A DNA stretch of 64,000 bases from Chryseobacterium glaciei (GTDB taxonomy: Bacteria > Bacteroidota > Bacteroidia > Flavobacteriales > Weeksellaceae): NCBI RefSeq assembly GCF_001648155.1, contig NZ_CP015199.1:1219501-1283500 (forward strand), given 5' to 3'. The translations under genes and the position numbers were made by a program. Below are positions 26,342-34,439 of the stretch, one piece after another (positions within the stretch are counted from its first letter, which is position 1; each line of letters begins with the position of its first letter). The notes below the pieces were generated by a model, which was given only the letters and a program-made list of their open reading frames with translations, had not been told where the DNA came from and ran no database searches.

Positions 26342-26418
26342 AATTGTTGAATGCTGAATGCTGGATGCCGGAAGTTTTTCACAAACAACTCTTCCAACTT
26401 CATGCTTCTGACTTCCAA
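26342..26418. repeat. Two facing heptamer arrays between murI and hemW
   Basis: The left array reads GAATGCT, GAATGCT, GGATGCC at 26349-26369 (flanked by AATTGTT-type units). The right array reads CTTCCAA, CTTCATG, CTTCTGA, CTTCCAA at 26391-26418, ending 2 bases before the hemW stop. Both have exact 7-base spacing, and GGAAG at 26370-26374 can pair with CTTCC at 26391-26395. Confidence 0.7.
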
Positions 26419-26419
26419 G

Positions 26420-27544
26420 CTAAACCATAAACAAATCCGAAGCAATTCCATCCGCCATAAACCAATGCTTTTCAGGAATTTTAAGATGATTGTTTTCAAC
26501 TACTAAAATACCGTCAGAAACTTTAGATTTAATATCATTTTGGAATGTATCTAAAATCTGATTTGAGAATTTATTATTCAAACTTTCAAGATCTACGCCC
26601 CAAATTGTTCTTAAACCAATCATGATCATTTCATTAAACTGATCTTCCTGAGACAGAATTTCTGTTTCTTTAGCTAAAATATTTGAATTTAATTTCTTAA
26701 TATATTGTTGATTATTGGCAATATTCCAACTTCTGATATCATGACCGTTGTAAGAATGTGCAGATGGCCCGATTCCCAAGTACTCTTTATACTTCCAATA
26801 CGCAGAATTATGCCTTGAATAAAAGCCGGGTTTTGCAAAATTGGACACTTCATAATGATCAAAACCATTATCTTTTAGGAAATCTGAGAGGTAATAAAAC
26901 TCTTCATTCTGTTCTTCTTCCTTAGGATTAGCTACTTTTCCTTTCGAGATCCAGTTTTCCAACGCTGTTTTTGGCTCAACAGTTAGCGCATAAGAAGAAA
27001 TATGGGGAACTTCTAAAGCGATTGTTTTGTTTAAATTTTCTTTCCAGATGGCAAGATTGGAGGTTGGCGAACCGTAAATTAGATCAATACTTAAGTTTTC
27101 AAAGCCAAAATCCTGAGCTCTTTTGATAGAACTTTCGGCTTCGGAAGCGTTATGTGCTCGGTTCATCAGCTTTAAATCTTCCTCAAAAAAGCTTTGAGTT
27201 CCGATCGACAATCGATTAATATGAGAATTTGATAGTCCTTTTAAAAAGTTTTTATCTAAATCATCTGGGTTGGCTTCCAAAGTTATCTCAATGTCTTTTT
27301 CAAAACTGAAATGTTTTAACACCTCATCGATCATAGAATTGATCTCATCAACAGAGAGAATAGAAGGTGTTCCACCACCAAAGTAAAGGGAATGCAGGTT
27401 TTTATTCTGCAGTTCATCTTTTCTTAAAAAGATTTCTTTCTTCATCACAGCAATCATTTCATCCTTAAAATTTAAAGATGTTGAAAAATGAAAGTTGCAA
27501 TAGCTGCATTTTTGCTTACAGAACGGGATGTGAATATAAATCAT
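26420..27544 (-). CDS. hemW: HemW-type radical SAM protein (coproporphyrinogen oxidase-like)
   Basis: The ATG at 27544 (MIYIHIPFCKQKC) gives 374 residues. The radical SAM iron-sulfur motif is C9xxxC13xxC16, followed by YFGGGTPS, and later IDLIYGSPT, HISSYALTVEPKT and YEVSNFAKPGF..RHN. HemW proteins act in haem handling and are often misnamed as oxygen-independent coproporphyrinogen oxidase. An upstream TTG in frame (27574) would lie in a terminator hairpin, so the ATG is preferred; the hairpin ends 6 bases before it. Confidence 0.94.
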   Translation of the reverse strand: MIYIHIPFCKQKCSYCNFHFSTSLNFKDEMIAVMKKEIFLRKDELQNKNLHSLYFGGGTPSILSVDEINSMIDEVLKHFSFEKDIEITLEANPDDLDKNFLKGLSNSHINRLSIGTQSFFEEDLKLMNRAHNASEAESSIKRAQDFGFENLSIDLIYGSPTSNLAIWKENLNKTIALEVPHISSYALTVEPKTALENWISKGKVANPKEEEQNEEFYYLSDFLKDNGFDHYEVSNFAKPGFYSRHNSAYWKYKEYLGIGPSAHSYNGHDIRSWNIANNQQYIKKLNSNILAKETEILSQEDQFNEMIMIGLRTIWGVDLESLNNKFSNQILDTFQNDIKSKVSDGILVVENNHLKIPEKHWFMADGIASDLFMV

Positions 27545-27550
27545 AAAAAA

Positions 27551-27571
27551 AGCTCTGAAAAAATCAGAGCT
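27551..27571 (-). terminator. Hairpin between porP and hemW, abutting the hemW start
   Basis: On the minus strand AGCTCTGA pairs with TCAGAGCT around TTTTT and is followed by six T residues that run straight into the hemW ATG. It fits a terminator for porP and at the same time covers the hemW leader. Confidence 0.75.
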
Positions 27572-27594
27572 CAAATTTATTTAAATTAAATTGA

Positions 27595-28545
27595 TTAATA
27601 TCTATAACCTCTATGATTAATGAAGTTATCAAAGTTATAACCTAGACCGATCATGAAGCTGTTTCCTCCATATTCCTGAATATCAGATAATCCAAGGTTG
27701 TAACTTGCTCCTATCATAAATTTGTTAAATCTTACTTTAACGATTGGAGAAATACTTAATTGTTGGCTATCGAATCTATTCTGAACAGATCTATAGTTAA
27801 CTCCAAAAGAGAATGAATTGATATCGTTGAAGAACGTTGCTATCAAGTTATAATCAATTGTTCTTGTAGAGTTTGTATTAAGGTTGATTAATGCAGATGG
27901 TGTTACATACATGTTGTCTGCAAAATGCCAGTCATATCCTAAGTTTAAGAAGAATTTGATTGGAGAAGGCTCACGACCATTGATGATAGACTCATCATTT
28001 GTTAACGCGATATCATTTACAGAAACGCCTGCAAAGATATTGTGATAGGTAGCCGCTACCCCAAAGTTGGCATAAGCCATGAAGATATTACTCTCACTAC
28101 CCTGTAATAAAGGGTCAGACGCATCTTCAGTATTAATTTTTGAGTAATCAAAATTCATATTATAGAAGCTTACGCTTGTACCGAAAGAGAATTGATCTTT
28201 TCTTTCTCCTTCACTGCTAAGAGGAATGAAATATGAAGCACCAGCTGTAATACCCCCAGCCGAGATAGGTCCATTACTATCTCTAAAAACAGAAATACCA
28301 GCACCTACTCTATCAAAGATATTCGCGTTGATCCCCACAGACTGTACGTTTGGAGACTCGCTAAACTTTGAAAATTGCTGTTGGTAGTTAAGATTAAGCT
28401 GAACATAGTCCGTTTTACCGTATTGTGCAGGGTTGAACAGGAACTCACCATCCAAAAGATATTGTTGATAGTATGGTAATGTTTCTTGTGCTTTATATGC
28501 ATTTGACAAAAGAGCCAAACACACGATAGCATATAGTTTTCTCAT
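27595..28545 (-). CDS. PorP/SprF-family type IX secretion membrane protein
   Basis: From the ATG at 28545 the protein has 316 residues with signal peptide (MRKLYAIVCLALLSNAYKAQ). The mature part begins LPYYQQYLLDGEFLFNPAQYG, the PorP/SprF hallmark, and continues as alternating hydrophobic strands of an outer-membrane barrel, ending in a Tyr-rich C-terminus. PorP/SprF proteins work with the type IX secretion system, usually near a PorE-type or adhesin partner; none is seen here, so it is a solitary paralogue. An ATG six codons upstream is also possible. Confidence 0.9.
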   Translation of the reverse strand: MRKLYAIVCLALLSNAYKAQETLPYYQQYLLDGEFLFNPAQYGKTDYVQLNLNYQQQFSKFSESPNVQSVGINANIFDRVGAGISVFRDSNGPISAGGITAGASYFIPLSSEGERKDQFSFGTSVSFYNMNFDYSKINTEDASDPLLQGSESNIFMAYANFGVAATYHNIFAGVSVNDIALTNDESIINGREPSPIKFFLNLGYDWHFADNMYVTPSALINLNTNSTRTIDYNLIATFFNDINSFSFGVNYRSVQNRFDSQQLSISPIVKVRFNKFMIGASYNLGLSDIQEYGGNSFMIGLGYNFDNFINHRGYRY

Positions 28546-28568
28546 AACAAATCTTGATTTCAATTCAA

Positions 28569-28576
28569 CAAATATA
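28569..28576 (-). promoter_or_regulatory. Candidate -7 element for porP
   Basis: Minus-strand TATATTTG, 23 bases before the chosen porP ATG; it would place the transcript start close to the alternative upstream ATG and so favours the downstream one. Confidence 0.5.
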
Positions 28577-28596
28577 AAAAAATTCTCAATATATTT

Positions 28597-29670
28597 TTAG
28601 TTTTCTAAATAATTTCTCCATTTTTTTACGGCATCCGTCATATCTTGGGGCATTGGGCTCTCAAAATACAATTCCTTTTTAGTAGTTGGATGAATAAATC
28701 CTAAAGTGTGGGCATGAAGCGCATGTCTGGGCAAAACCTCGAATACGTTTTTTATAAAATGCTTATACTTAGGTAGGTTAACCCCTCTCAAAGGTGTATG
28801 ACCCTCATATCTTTCGTCATTAAAGAGCGTATGACCGATATGTTTGAAGTGCGCTCTTATCTGATGGGTTCTTCCGGTCTCTAATTTGCATTCCACCCAA
28901 GTCATATACTTAAATCTTTCAAGGACTTTATAATGGGTTACAGCATGTTTTCCGTGGCTTCCGTCTACATAGGTATGCATTTGCATTCTATTTTTAGGAT
29001 GTCTTCCGATGTGTCCGGTTATTGTTCCTTCATCATCCTTCACATTTCCCCACACAAAAGCCCAGTATAATCTTTTTGTTTTTCTTTCAAAAAATTGCTT
29101 GGCAAGGAAACTTAAAGCATATTCATTTTTGGCAATAACCAATAATCCTGAAGTATCTTTATCAATTCTATGAACCAGTCCTACTCTGTCGAGATCAGAT
29201 TTTTCATTATTTTGTTCGAAATGATAGGCAAGTGCATTTACTAAAGTTCCGTCCCAGTTTCCGAATCCGGGGTGAACAACCATTCCAGGATTTTTATCTA
29301 CAACCACAAGATCATCATCCTCATAAATAATATTAATAGGAATATTTTGAGGAACAATAACATTTAGCCTTGGAGGATGTGCCAGCAATACAGAAACCTG
29401 ATCTCCCGGCTTTACACGATAGTTTTGTTTTACGGGTAATCCGTTTACGACAACATTTCCGGCTCTGCAAGTTTGTGAGATTTTATTTCGTGAAGAATTC
29501 TGACGATAGATTAATAGAAATTTATCTATTCTTAATGGTTCTTGCTTTTTATCAACAGTGAGATTAAGATGCTCATACAGCCCGCTATTTTCCTCATCAC
29601 TATCAATAGAATCGATACTGTTGGAATCTAATAATTCTTCATCTAAAAAATCTTCGTTATCTTCTGTCAT
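28597..29670 (-). CDS. RluD-family 23S rRNA pseudouridine synthase
   Basis: The 357-residue protein has an acidic N-terminal extension (residues 1-35), an S4 RNA-binding domain (IDKFLLIYRQNSSRNKISQ.., VNG, VKPGDQV; about 47-93) and the RluA-type catalytic domain with VHRIDKDTSGLLVIAKN, catalytic Asp170, and GRTHQIRAHFKHIGH. It modifies uridines in 23S rRNA helix 69 if it is a true RluD. It lies in a string of minus-strand genes between the PASTA protein and porP. Confidence 0.93.
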   Translation of the reverse strand: MTEDNEDFLDEELLDSNSIDSIDSDEENSGLYEHLNLTVDKKQEPLRIDKFLLIYRQNSSRNKISQTCRAGNVVVNGLPVKQNYRVKPGDQVSVLLAHPPRLNVIVPQNIPINIIYEDDDLVVVDKNPGMVVHPGFGNWDGTLVNALAYHFEQNNEKSDLDRVGLVHRIDKDTSGLLVIAKNEYALSFLAKQFFERKTKRLYWAFVWGNVKDDEGTITGHIGRHPKNRMQMHTYVDGSHGKHAVTHYKVLERFKYMTWVECKLETGRTHQIRAHFKHIGHTLFNDERYEGHTPLRGVNLPKYKHFIKNVFEVLPRHALHAHTLGFIHPTTKKELYFESPMPQDMTDAVKKWRNYLEN

Positions 29671-29690
29671 TGTTTTATTTTTTTACACAA

Positions 29691-29721
29691 AAGGCCTCAA
29701 CATTATGAAAGTTGAAGCCTT
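29691..29721. terminator. Hairpin terminator after the PASTA gene
   Basis: AAGGCCTCAAC pairs with GTTGAAGCCTT with one mismatch around a 9-base loop. It lies just beyond the stop of the minus-strand PASTA gene; T-rich sequence follows on that strand. Confidence 0.7.
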
Positions 29722-29742
29722 AATTTTTATAATAAGTAGGTA

Positions 29743-30822
29743 TTATTCTACGACTACTTTTTTAGCTTTCGGCTTTTGAGCAGGTTGCTGTGTTGCGCCT
29801 GTAGCCGGTGTTTTATTATTACTTCCTGTATTCGCATTAGAACTTGCAGAAGTTTTTGGTTTATTTTCAGTTGTAGAAGTGGCCGGTTTTGTTGTTGCCG
29901 GTTTAGGTTCTGCCTTCACAGGTTCCGTTCTTTGTACTGGTGCCGGAGCAACAGGTACAGGTTCCGGAGCTGACTGATAATTCGGAACTTCTTCGTAACG
30001 TACAGGAGGTAATGATGTATCAACCTTCATACGGTATATCGAATTTAACTGTTCTATTTTAGCACTTAATTCTGCCGGAGTTTTCTTACTCGCCCAGAGA
30101 TCCATCTGCATTCCCTGATCCCTGACATCTCCCGAAGCAGGATCCTGATAATAAATAATATCAGATTCGTCTTTGCTTCCGTCTTCATGTTCTACAAGAC
30201 CAACTTCAAACATACTTCTTGCAATAACTCCTCTTGCTTCTTTCACGGTTAACCCTACCACATTTGGTATTGAGATATTTCTCATAGGTCCTGAACCTAC
30301 GACAACATCAATCGTTGAGAATCTAGGAATCAATGTTCCAGGTTTTACTGCATTTCCTTTGAATAATACTCGAATAATAGCATCTTTTTGAATACTTGGT
30401 TCAAAAATAGTATCTCCAACCTTTAATCCAACCTGAGTTATTCTCTGGAAGGCTAATCCTGAATATTTATTGATAACATCAGGAATTGCAACAGGTGCCC
30501 AAGTTCTAGGATTTACTCTCAATTCAATTGCTCTACCGTCTTTTACACGAGAGCCCGCAAACGGAGACATTTTAAGAACCTGAAAAGCTCTATATTTAGG
30601 ATCATATGTAGCACTGTCTACAGAATATTCTAAGCCTGCGTCCTCTAATATCTTAACAGCATCATATACAGATTTATTGACAACATTTGGAACCGGAGTT
30701 TCCTGACCATGTTTCGTATGGTATTCTAACCAACGAAACGTAAGCCACACCAACCCAACAAAAACTGCGATGGCTACTAATAAGTTCAGTAAAACTTTCC
30801 AATTGAAAAGTGATTTAAGCAT
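29743..30822 (-). CDS. PASTA-domain membrane protein
   Basis: The ATG at 30822 gives 359 residues: a cytoplasmic stub, one membrane helix (NLLVAIAVFVGLVWLTF) and three PASTA domains outside (starting near VPNVVNKSVYDAVKIL, IPDVINKYSGLAFQRI and IPNVVGLTVKEARGVI), then a Pro/Thr/Lys-rich tail. PASTA domains bind peptidoglycan fragments; here there is no kinase domain. The gene is divergent from ddl, which makes a peptidoglycan precursor, a fitting neighbour. An ATG 23 codons upstream lies above the candidate -7 element and is rejected. Confidence 0.9.
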   Translation of the reverse strand: MLKSLFNWKVLLNLLVAIAVFVGLVWLTFRWLEYHTKHGQETPVPNVVNKSVYDAVKILEDAGLEYSVDSATYDPKYRAFQVLKMSPFAGSRVKDGRAIELRVNPRTWAPVAIPDVINKYSGLAFQRITQVGLKVGDTIFEPSIQKDAIIRVLFKGNAVKPGTLIPRFSTIDVVVGSGPMRNISIPNVVGLTVKEARGVIARSMFEVGLVEHEDGSKDESDIIYYQDPASGDVRDQGMQMDLWASKKTPAELSAKIEQLNSIYRMKVDTSLPPVRYEEVPNYQSAPEPVPVAPAPVQRTEPVKAEPKPATTKPATSTTENKPKTSASSNANTGSNNKTPATGATQQPAQKPKAKKVVVE

Positions 30823-30848
30823 ACTTAAAAAGACTTTAATTATAACGG

Positions 30849-30856
30849 CAAATATA
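30849..30856 (-). promoter_or_regulatory. Candidate -7 element for the PASTA gene
   Basis: Minus-strand TATATTTG, 26 bases before the ATG at 30822. It decides against the longer open frame starting at 30891. Confidence 0.55.
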
Positions 30857-30948
30857 ATTAATAATTTTAGAAAGTCCTTTTTATTTAACACAATTCATTT
30901 TTGATTTCAAATTTTCCGAATTTCCCTTATTGCATTGTATAAAATCAT

Positions 30949-30956
30949 TAAATTTG
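30949..30956 (+). promoter_or_regulatory. Candidate -7 element for ddl
   Basis: TAAATTTG matches TAnnTTTG, 16 bases before the ddl ATG. Confidence 0.55.
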
Positions 30957-30972
30957 CCCTAATTGATACTAT

Positions 30973-31971
30973 ATGGTTATGAGCAAAAAAACTGTTGCCG
31001 TAGTTATGGGAGGCTATTCCGACGAATATGTTGTCTCCCTGAAAAGCGGTCAATTAATTTATGATTCTTTAGACAGAGACCTCTACGATGTATATAAAGT
31101 AGTTATTCTTAAAGATGAGTGGTATTTTTTAGGTGAAAATGATAAAAAATATGCCATCAACAAAGGTGACTTCTCCGTAACATTAGATAATAATGAGCAG
31201 CTAAAATTTGATGTTTGCTTTAATATTATCCATGGAACTCCGGGCGAAAATGGAATTTTACAAGCGTATTGGGACGCCATCGGACAGACTTATACAGGCT
31301 GTGATTTTTACCAAAGTGCTTTAACATTTAATAAAAAAGATACGTTAGCGGTATTGTCTAAATATGGAATTCCTTCTGCGAAAAGTGTTTATTTAAGAAA
31401 AGGAGAAGATATTAATGTAGATAAGATCATTCATGAATTGGGACTTCCTGTTTTTGTTAAGCCTAATCAGTCCGGCTCTTCTCTAGGAATTTCTAAAGTG
31501 AAAGAAAAGTCTGAATTAATTGCAGCAACCGAGATTGCTTTTAAAGAAGATGATGAAATTTTAATTGAAAGTTTCTTAGACGGAATGGAAGTTTCTGTAG
31601 GCGTAATTGATTTTAAGGGTGAAACCATCGTTTTGGGAATTACAGAAATTGTTCCACAAAATGAATTTTTCGATTATGAAGCTAAATACGAAGGTGCTTC
31701 CGAAGAAATTACTCCTGCAAGAATTAATGCCGAAACGACAAAAAGAGTCGAAGAAATCTCAAAAAGAGCGTACGATTCTCTTGGGATGAGCGGCTTTTCG
31801 CGTAGTGAGTTTATTTTGATGGACGGTATTCCTTATATGTTGGAAATGAATACAAATCCAGGGTTTTCTCCGGCAAGTATTCTTCCTCAGCAGGCAAAAA
31901 TCTACGGAATTTCTATCACAGATCTTTGTGGAAATGAAGTTGAAAAAGCATTAAATAAAAATAGAAATTAG
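30973..31971 (+). CDS. ddl: D-alanine-D-alanine ligase
   Basis: Ddl joins two D-alanines for the peptidoglycan stem peptide, using ATP. The 332-residue protein has VAVVMGGYSDEYVVSLKSG at the N-terminus, the central NIIHGTPGENG, the ATP-grasp segment LPVFVKPNQSGSSLGISKV and the C-terminal LEMNTNPGFSPAS, which holds the metal-binding Glu and Asn. A second ATG two codons in is equally possible. The last codons and stop are part of a heptamer array with nnnTAGA units that continues into the gap before coaD. Confidence 0.96.
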   Translation: MVMSKKTVAVVMGGYSDEYVVSLKSGQLIYDSLDRDLYDVYKVVILKDEWYFLGENDKKYAINKGDFSVTLDNNEQLKFDVCFNIIHGTPGENGILQAYWDAIGQTYTGCDFYQSALTFNKKDTLAVLSKYGIPSAKSVYLRKGEDINVDKIIHELGLPVFVKPNQSGSSLGISKVKEKSELIAATEIAFKEDDEILIESFLDGMEVSVGVIDFKGETIVLGITEIVPQNEFFDYEAKYEGASEEITPARINAETTKRVEEISKRAYDSLGMSGFSRSEFILMDGIPYMLEMNTNPGFSPASILPQQAKIYGISITDLCGNEVEKALNKNRN

Positions 31972-31993
31972 AGGTTAGATAATAGAGATTAGA
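31959..31993 (+). repeat. Heptamer array nnnTAGA at the ddl stop
   Basis: Five 7-base units AAATAGA, AATTAGA, GGTTAGA, TAATAGA, GATTAGA follow one another exactly; the first two contain the last codons and TAG stop of ddl. The same nnnTAGA pattern recurs at 34395-34429. Confidence 0.75.
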
Positions 31994-32018
31994 AATTTAT
32001 AACGATTTTTCACCTCTT

Positions 32019-32046
32019 AATTGATAACTCATAACTTATAATTTAA
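32019..32046 (+). repeat. Heptamer array before coaD
   Basis: Four 7-base units AATTGAT, AACTCAT, AACTTAT, AATTTAA lie directly before the coaD start, ending 6 bases upstream of the ATG. Confidence 0.65.
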
Positions 32047-32052
32047 TTACGC

Positions 32053-32517
32053 ATGAAAATTGCTGTTTTTCCGGGATCTTTTGATCCTATCACCTTAGGA
32101 CACTATGATATTATAGAAAGAGCGGCTCCGCTTTTTGATAAATTAATCATTGCCATCGGACAGAATTCTCAAAAGAAATATATGTTTCCGTTGGAAAAAA
32201 GAATGGAATTCATCCAAAATTCCGTTTCCGAATTTCCAAACGTTGAAGTAGATTATTTTGAAGGCTTAACGGTTGACTTTTGCTTTGAAAAAAATGCTCA
32301 GTACATTCTTCGAGGATTAAGAAACCCTGCGGATTTTGAATTTGAAAAAGCAATTGCTCATACCAACAGAACTTTGGCTCATAAAAAATTGGAAACCGTT
32401 TTCTTATTAACTTCATCAGGAAAATCTTTCATCAGCAGTAGCATTGTGAGGGAAATTATCAATCATGGAGGAGAATATGAATTACTAGTTCCCGATGCAG
32501 TAAGAGTAAAATTATAA
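32053..32517 (+). CDS. coaD: Phosphopantetheine adenylyltransferase
   Basis: CoaD adds AMP to 4'-phosphopantetheine, the penultimate step of coenzyme A synthesis. The 154-residue protein has IAVFPGSFDPITLGHYDII with the nucleotidyltransferase TxGH variant (TLGH), the RGLRNPADFEFE segment and the C-terminal ISSSIVREI. Length and motifs are standard. It is co-directional with ddl and the inserted four-helix-bundle gene; heptamer arrays lie on both sides of it. Confidence 0.97.
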   Translation: MKIAVFPGSFDPITLGHYDIIERAAPLFDKLIIAIGQNSQKKYMFPLEKRMEFIQNSVSEFPNVEVDYFEGLTVDFCFEKNAQYILRGLRNPADFEFEKAIAHTNRTLAHKKLETVFLLTSSGKSFISSSIVREIINHGGEYELLVPDAVRVKL

Positions 32518-32947
32518 GTAATGGGTAATTGGTAATCAGTAATATTTACAATCATGGATTTTAATCAAAAATTTAGAGATAGAACTAAAAACTTCTCTAT
32601 TTCTATAATTAAATCTTTATCATCATTACCATATTCTGACGGTCTTTCAATAATTAGAAAGCAAATAATAAGATCTGCAACCTCTGTAGCTGCAAATTAC
32701 AGAGCCGTTGCAAGAGCTAGATCTGAAAAAGAAAGGTTTGCTAAAATCTGTATTGTAGTTGAAGAAATTGATGAAACTCAACTTTGGTTAGAAATTATTG
32801 AAGAAATGAGATATTTAGATTCTGAAAATATTTTACATTTAAAATCAGAATGTGAAGAACTTGTAAAAGTAATGACAACTTATAAATTTAAATTATCTCA
32901 AAATAAAACAGCATAATATTATTACTCATTACCAATTACTCATTACC
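32518..32947 (+). mobile_element. Putative cassette: four-helix-bundle gene framed by inverted heptamer arrays
   Basis: The left array at 32518-32545 reads GTAATGG, GTAATTG, GTAATCA, GTAATAT. The right array at 32921-32948 reads ATTACTC, ATTACCA, ATTACTC, ATTACCT, which is the inverse. Over 29 positions the arms match at 26. The left arm starts at the base after the coaD stop. A solitary array of the same GTAATnn type lies at 54513-54540. No transposase is present; mobility is an inference from the flanking repeats. Confidence 0.55.
32554..32916 (+). CDS. Four-helix-bundle protein, S23/23S-intervening-sequence type
   Basis: The 120-residue protein is entirely helical and matches the S23 (IVS-encoded) family: start FNQKFRDRTKNFSISIIK, then YSDGLSIIRKQIIRSATSV, AANYRAVARARSEKE and FAKICIVVEEIDETQLWLEII. 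Members were first found inside intervening sequences of 23S rRNA in spirochaetes and also occur as scattered single genes in Bacteroidetes; the avd accessory protein of diversity-generating retroelements has the same fold. Function is not established. Inverted heptamer arrays flank the gene on both sides. Confidence 0.92.
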   Translation: MDFNQKFRDRTKNFSISIIKSLSSLPYSDGLSIIRKQIIRSATSVAANYRAVARARSEKERFAKICIVVEEIDETQLWLEIIEEMRYLDSENILHLKSECEELVKVMTTYKFKLSQNKTA

Positions 32948-32958
32948 TATATTAAAAT

Positions 32959-33591
32959 ATGCACGAACAGTTCAATTTTGCCATAGAAGTACTCGGAACG
33001 ATTTCCTTTTCGATGTCGGGAAGTTTTGCAGCGATGCAAAAACGTCTTGATCCATTCGGTGTGCTTATTATTGCCTTCGTAACTTCGGTTGGAGGCGGAA
33101 CTGTGAGAGATTTATTATTAGACATTCCGGTTTTCTGGATGCACGATCTTTTGACTTGTGCTGTGATTATCATTACAAGTATTTTTTCAATGATATTTAA
33201 ATCTTTGGAGAAAAATTTTAAGGTTACTCTATTTATTTTTGATAGTTTCGGATTGGGATTGTTTACCATAATCGGAGTTCAGAAAGGTTTGAATGCGGAT
33301 ATCCATCCTTTAATATGTATCGGACTTGGAACAATTACCGGCTGTTTCGGAGGTATAATTCGGGACATTTTGCTGAATAGAATTCCATTGATCTTTAGAA
33401 AAGAAATTTATGCTACAGCTTGTATTGTCGGAGGTTCTGCATTTTTATTAATGACAAAATTCACGAATCTTTCTTATACTTTTATTCAGATTTTCACCAT
33501 TTTATTAATTGTAGGCATCAGAACGTTAGCTGTAAAATATCATTGGCAAATTCCCAAATTTTATGGGCATGATCATAGTTCGGAAATGTAA
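32959..33591 (+). CDS. UPF0126/TRIC-type membrane protein
   Basis: The 210-residue protein has seven hydrophobic helices in two related halves, each with the UPF0126 glycine motif: VTSVGGGTVRDLLLD and ITGCFGGIIRDILLN. Bacterial members such as YadS/YicG resemble eukaryotic trimeric intracellular cation channels; a role in cation or amino-acid transport has been proposed. It lies downstream of the four-helix-bundle cassette and ends before a repeat and a shared terminator. Confidence 0.9.
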   Translation: MHEQFNFAIEVLGTISFSMSGSFAAMQKRLDPFGVLIIAFVTSVGGGTVRDLLLDIPVFWMHDLLTCAVIIITSIFSMIFKSLEKNFKVTLFIFDSFGLGLFTIIGVQKGLNADIHPLICIGLGTITGCFGGIIRDILLNRIPLIFRKEIYATACIVGGSAFLLMTKFTNLSYTFIQIFTILLIVGIRTLAVKYHWQIPKFYGHDHSSEM

Positions 33592-33674
33592 TTGCGTACT
33601 AAAACCATTAAGATTTTAATTAAGAAGTGAAGAATATTAAGAAATTCATTTCTCAAAATGAAAGAACAGCGCAA

Positions 33675-33715
33675 GCGGAGCGAGCGTCAAAGCAGATAGT
33701 ATTAGTGATGTCACG
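33675..33715 (+). repeat. 41-bp repeat with inverted copy at 36928, copy 1
   Basis: This stretch carries GCGGAGCGAGCGTCAAAGC at its left end and TAGTATTAGTGATGTCACG at its right. The reverse complement of 36928-36968 matches it at 38 of 41 positions. Its high GC and GAGCGAGCG core differ from the surroundings. Confidence 0.75.
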
Positions 33716-33744
33716 AAACATATTAAAATCAATTATTCAAAATA

Positions 33745-33777
33745 ATAAATGCACTTGAAAAAATCAAGTGCATTTAT
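33745..33777. terminator. Bidirectional terminator, 14-bp stem
   Basis: ATAAATGCACTTGA pairs perfectly with TCAAGTGCATTTAT around five A residues, between the convergent UPF0126 and TPR-like genes. Confidence 0.85.
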
Positions 33778-33797
33778 ATTTATAAGCAAATTCTCAA

Positions 33798-34364
33798 TTA
33801 GAATTTCCCTCTTTGTCTCATATGAGGATTGTGAATGTGTTTTTGCATTGTAGGCATTTTCAACTGATCTTTCATCATTTTGATCTGATCCGTCATCATT
33901 CCTGCAGTGTCCAATCTTTTCGCTTCTTCCAATAGCTTTTGACCTTCCTGTTTTCTACCTTTTGAGATCGCTCCAGCAGCAAGATTTAATGTTGCCATTG
34001 CTCTGTCGTGTTTCATGTTTAAACCATATTCCAATGCTTTTTTCATTAAAGGTTCCACTTTTGTAGGGTGGTCCTGAGCTAATGTCAAACCTTGTAAATA
34101 ATGGAAATATCCATACTGAGATTTGTGAAGCTGACTCTGATAATTGGTAATACCAGTTAAATAGTTTGCTGCTTTCTGCATATTCTGTTTTCTTAATTGC
34201 CAGAATGCCAAAAGGATATATTCATTTTTAAGGAAAAGAAAAATAGGCAATGCCGCCAGAAGAAATATTACAATTCCCCATCCTAAACTTCTTGTAAAGA
34301 TCATCAGATAAAGACCTGATATAATAAGAAGAGCTGCAATTACAATTTTTATGTACTTATTCAT
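33798..34364 (-). CDS. Membrane-anchored TPR-like protein of unknown function
   Basis: The 188-residue protein starts with two hydrophobic helices (about residues 5-45, KIVIAALLIISGLYLMIF and IVIFLLAALPIFLFL). The rest is helical and resembles two or three tetratricopeptide-type repeats (YGYFHYLQGLTLAQDHP, KHDRAMATLNLAAGAISKG). The C-terminus is rich in His, Met and Arg. I do not recognise a specific function. It is a single minus-strand gene; folA follows upstream after a heptamer array. Confidence 0.7.
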   Translation of the reverse strand: MNKYIKIVIAALLIISGLYLMIFTRSLGWGIVIFLLAALPIFLFLKNEYILLAFWQLRKQNMQKAANYLTGITNYQSQLHKSQYGYFHYLQGLTLAQDHPTKVEPLMKKALEYGLNMKHDRAMATLNLAAGAISKGRKQEGQKLLEEAKRLDTAGMMTDQIKMMKDQLKMPTMQKHIHNPHMRQRGKF

Positions 34365-34394
34365 TATTAAAATTTAGAAGTGCAAAGATAAATA

Positions 34395-34429
34395 ATTTAG
34401 AGGTTAGAAGCTAGAAGTTAGAGCCTAGA
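34395..34429. repeat. Heptamer array nnnTAGA between folA and the TPR-like gene
   Basis: Five exact 7-base units ATTTAGA, GGTTAGA, AGCTAGA, AGTTAGA, GCCTAGA. It shares the nnnTAGA pattern, the GGTTAGA unit and a following ATTTnTATAAC-like tail with the array at the ddl stop. Confidence 0.75.
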
Positions 34430-34439
34430 ATTTCTATAA

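Noticed and set aside
31959..32046. CRISPR-like array
   Set aside because: Units are 7 bases, contiguous and degenerate; there are no spacers and no cas genes.
32518..32947. Diversity-generating retroelement
   Set aside because: The four-helix-bundle protein resembles avd in fold, but there is no reverse transcriptase or template/variable repeat in the window.
33660..33720. Attachment site or integron-like attC
   Set aside because: No integrase is present, and the same 41-bp sequence occurs inverted elsewhere as a dispersed repeat.
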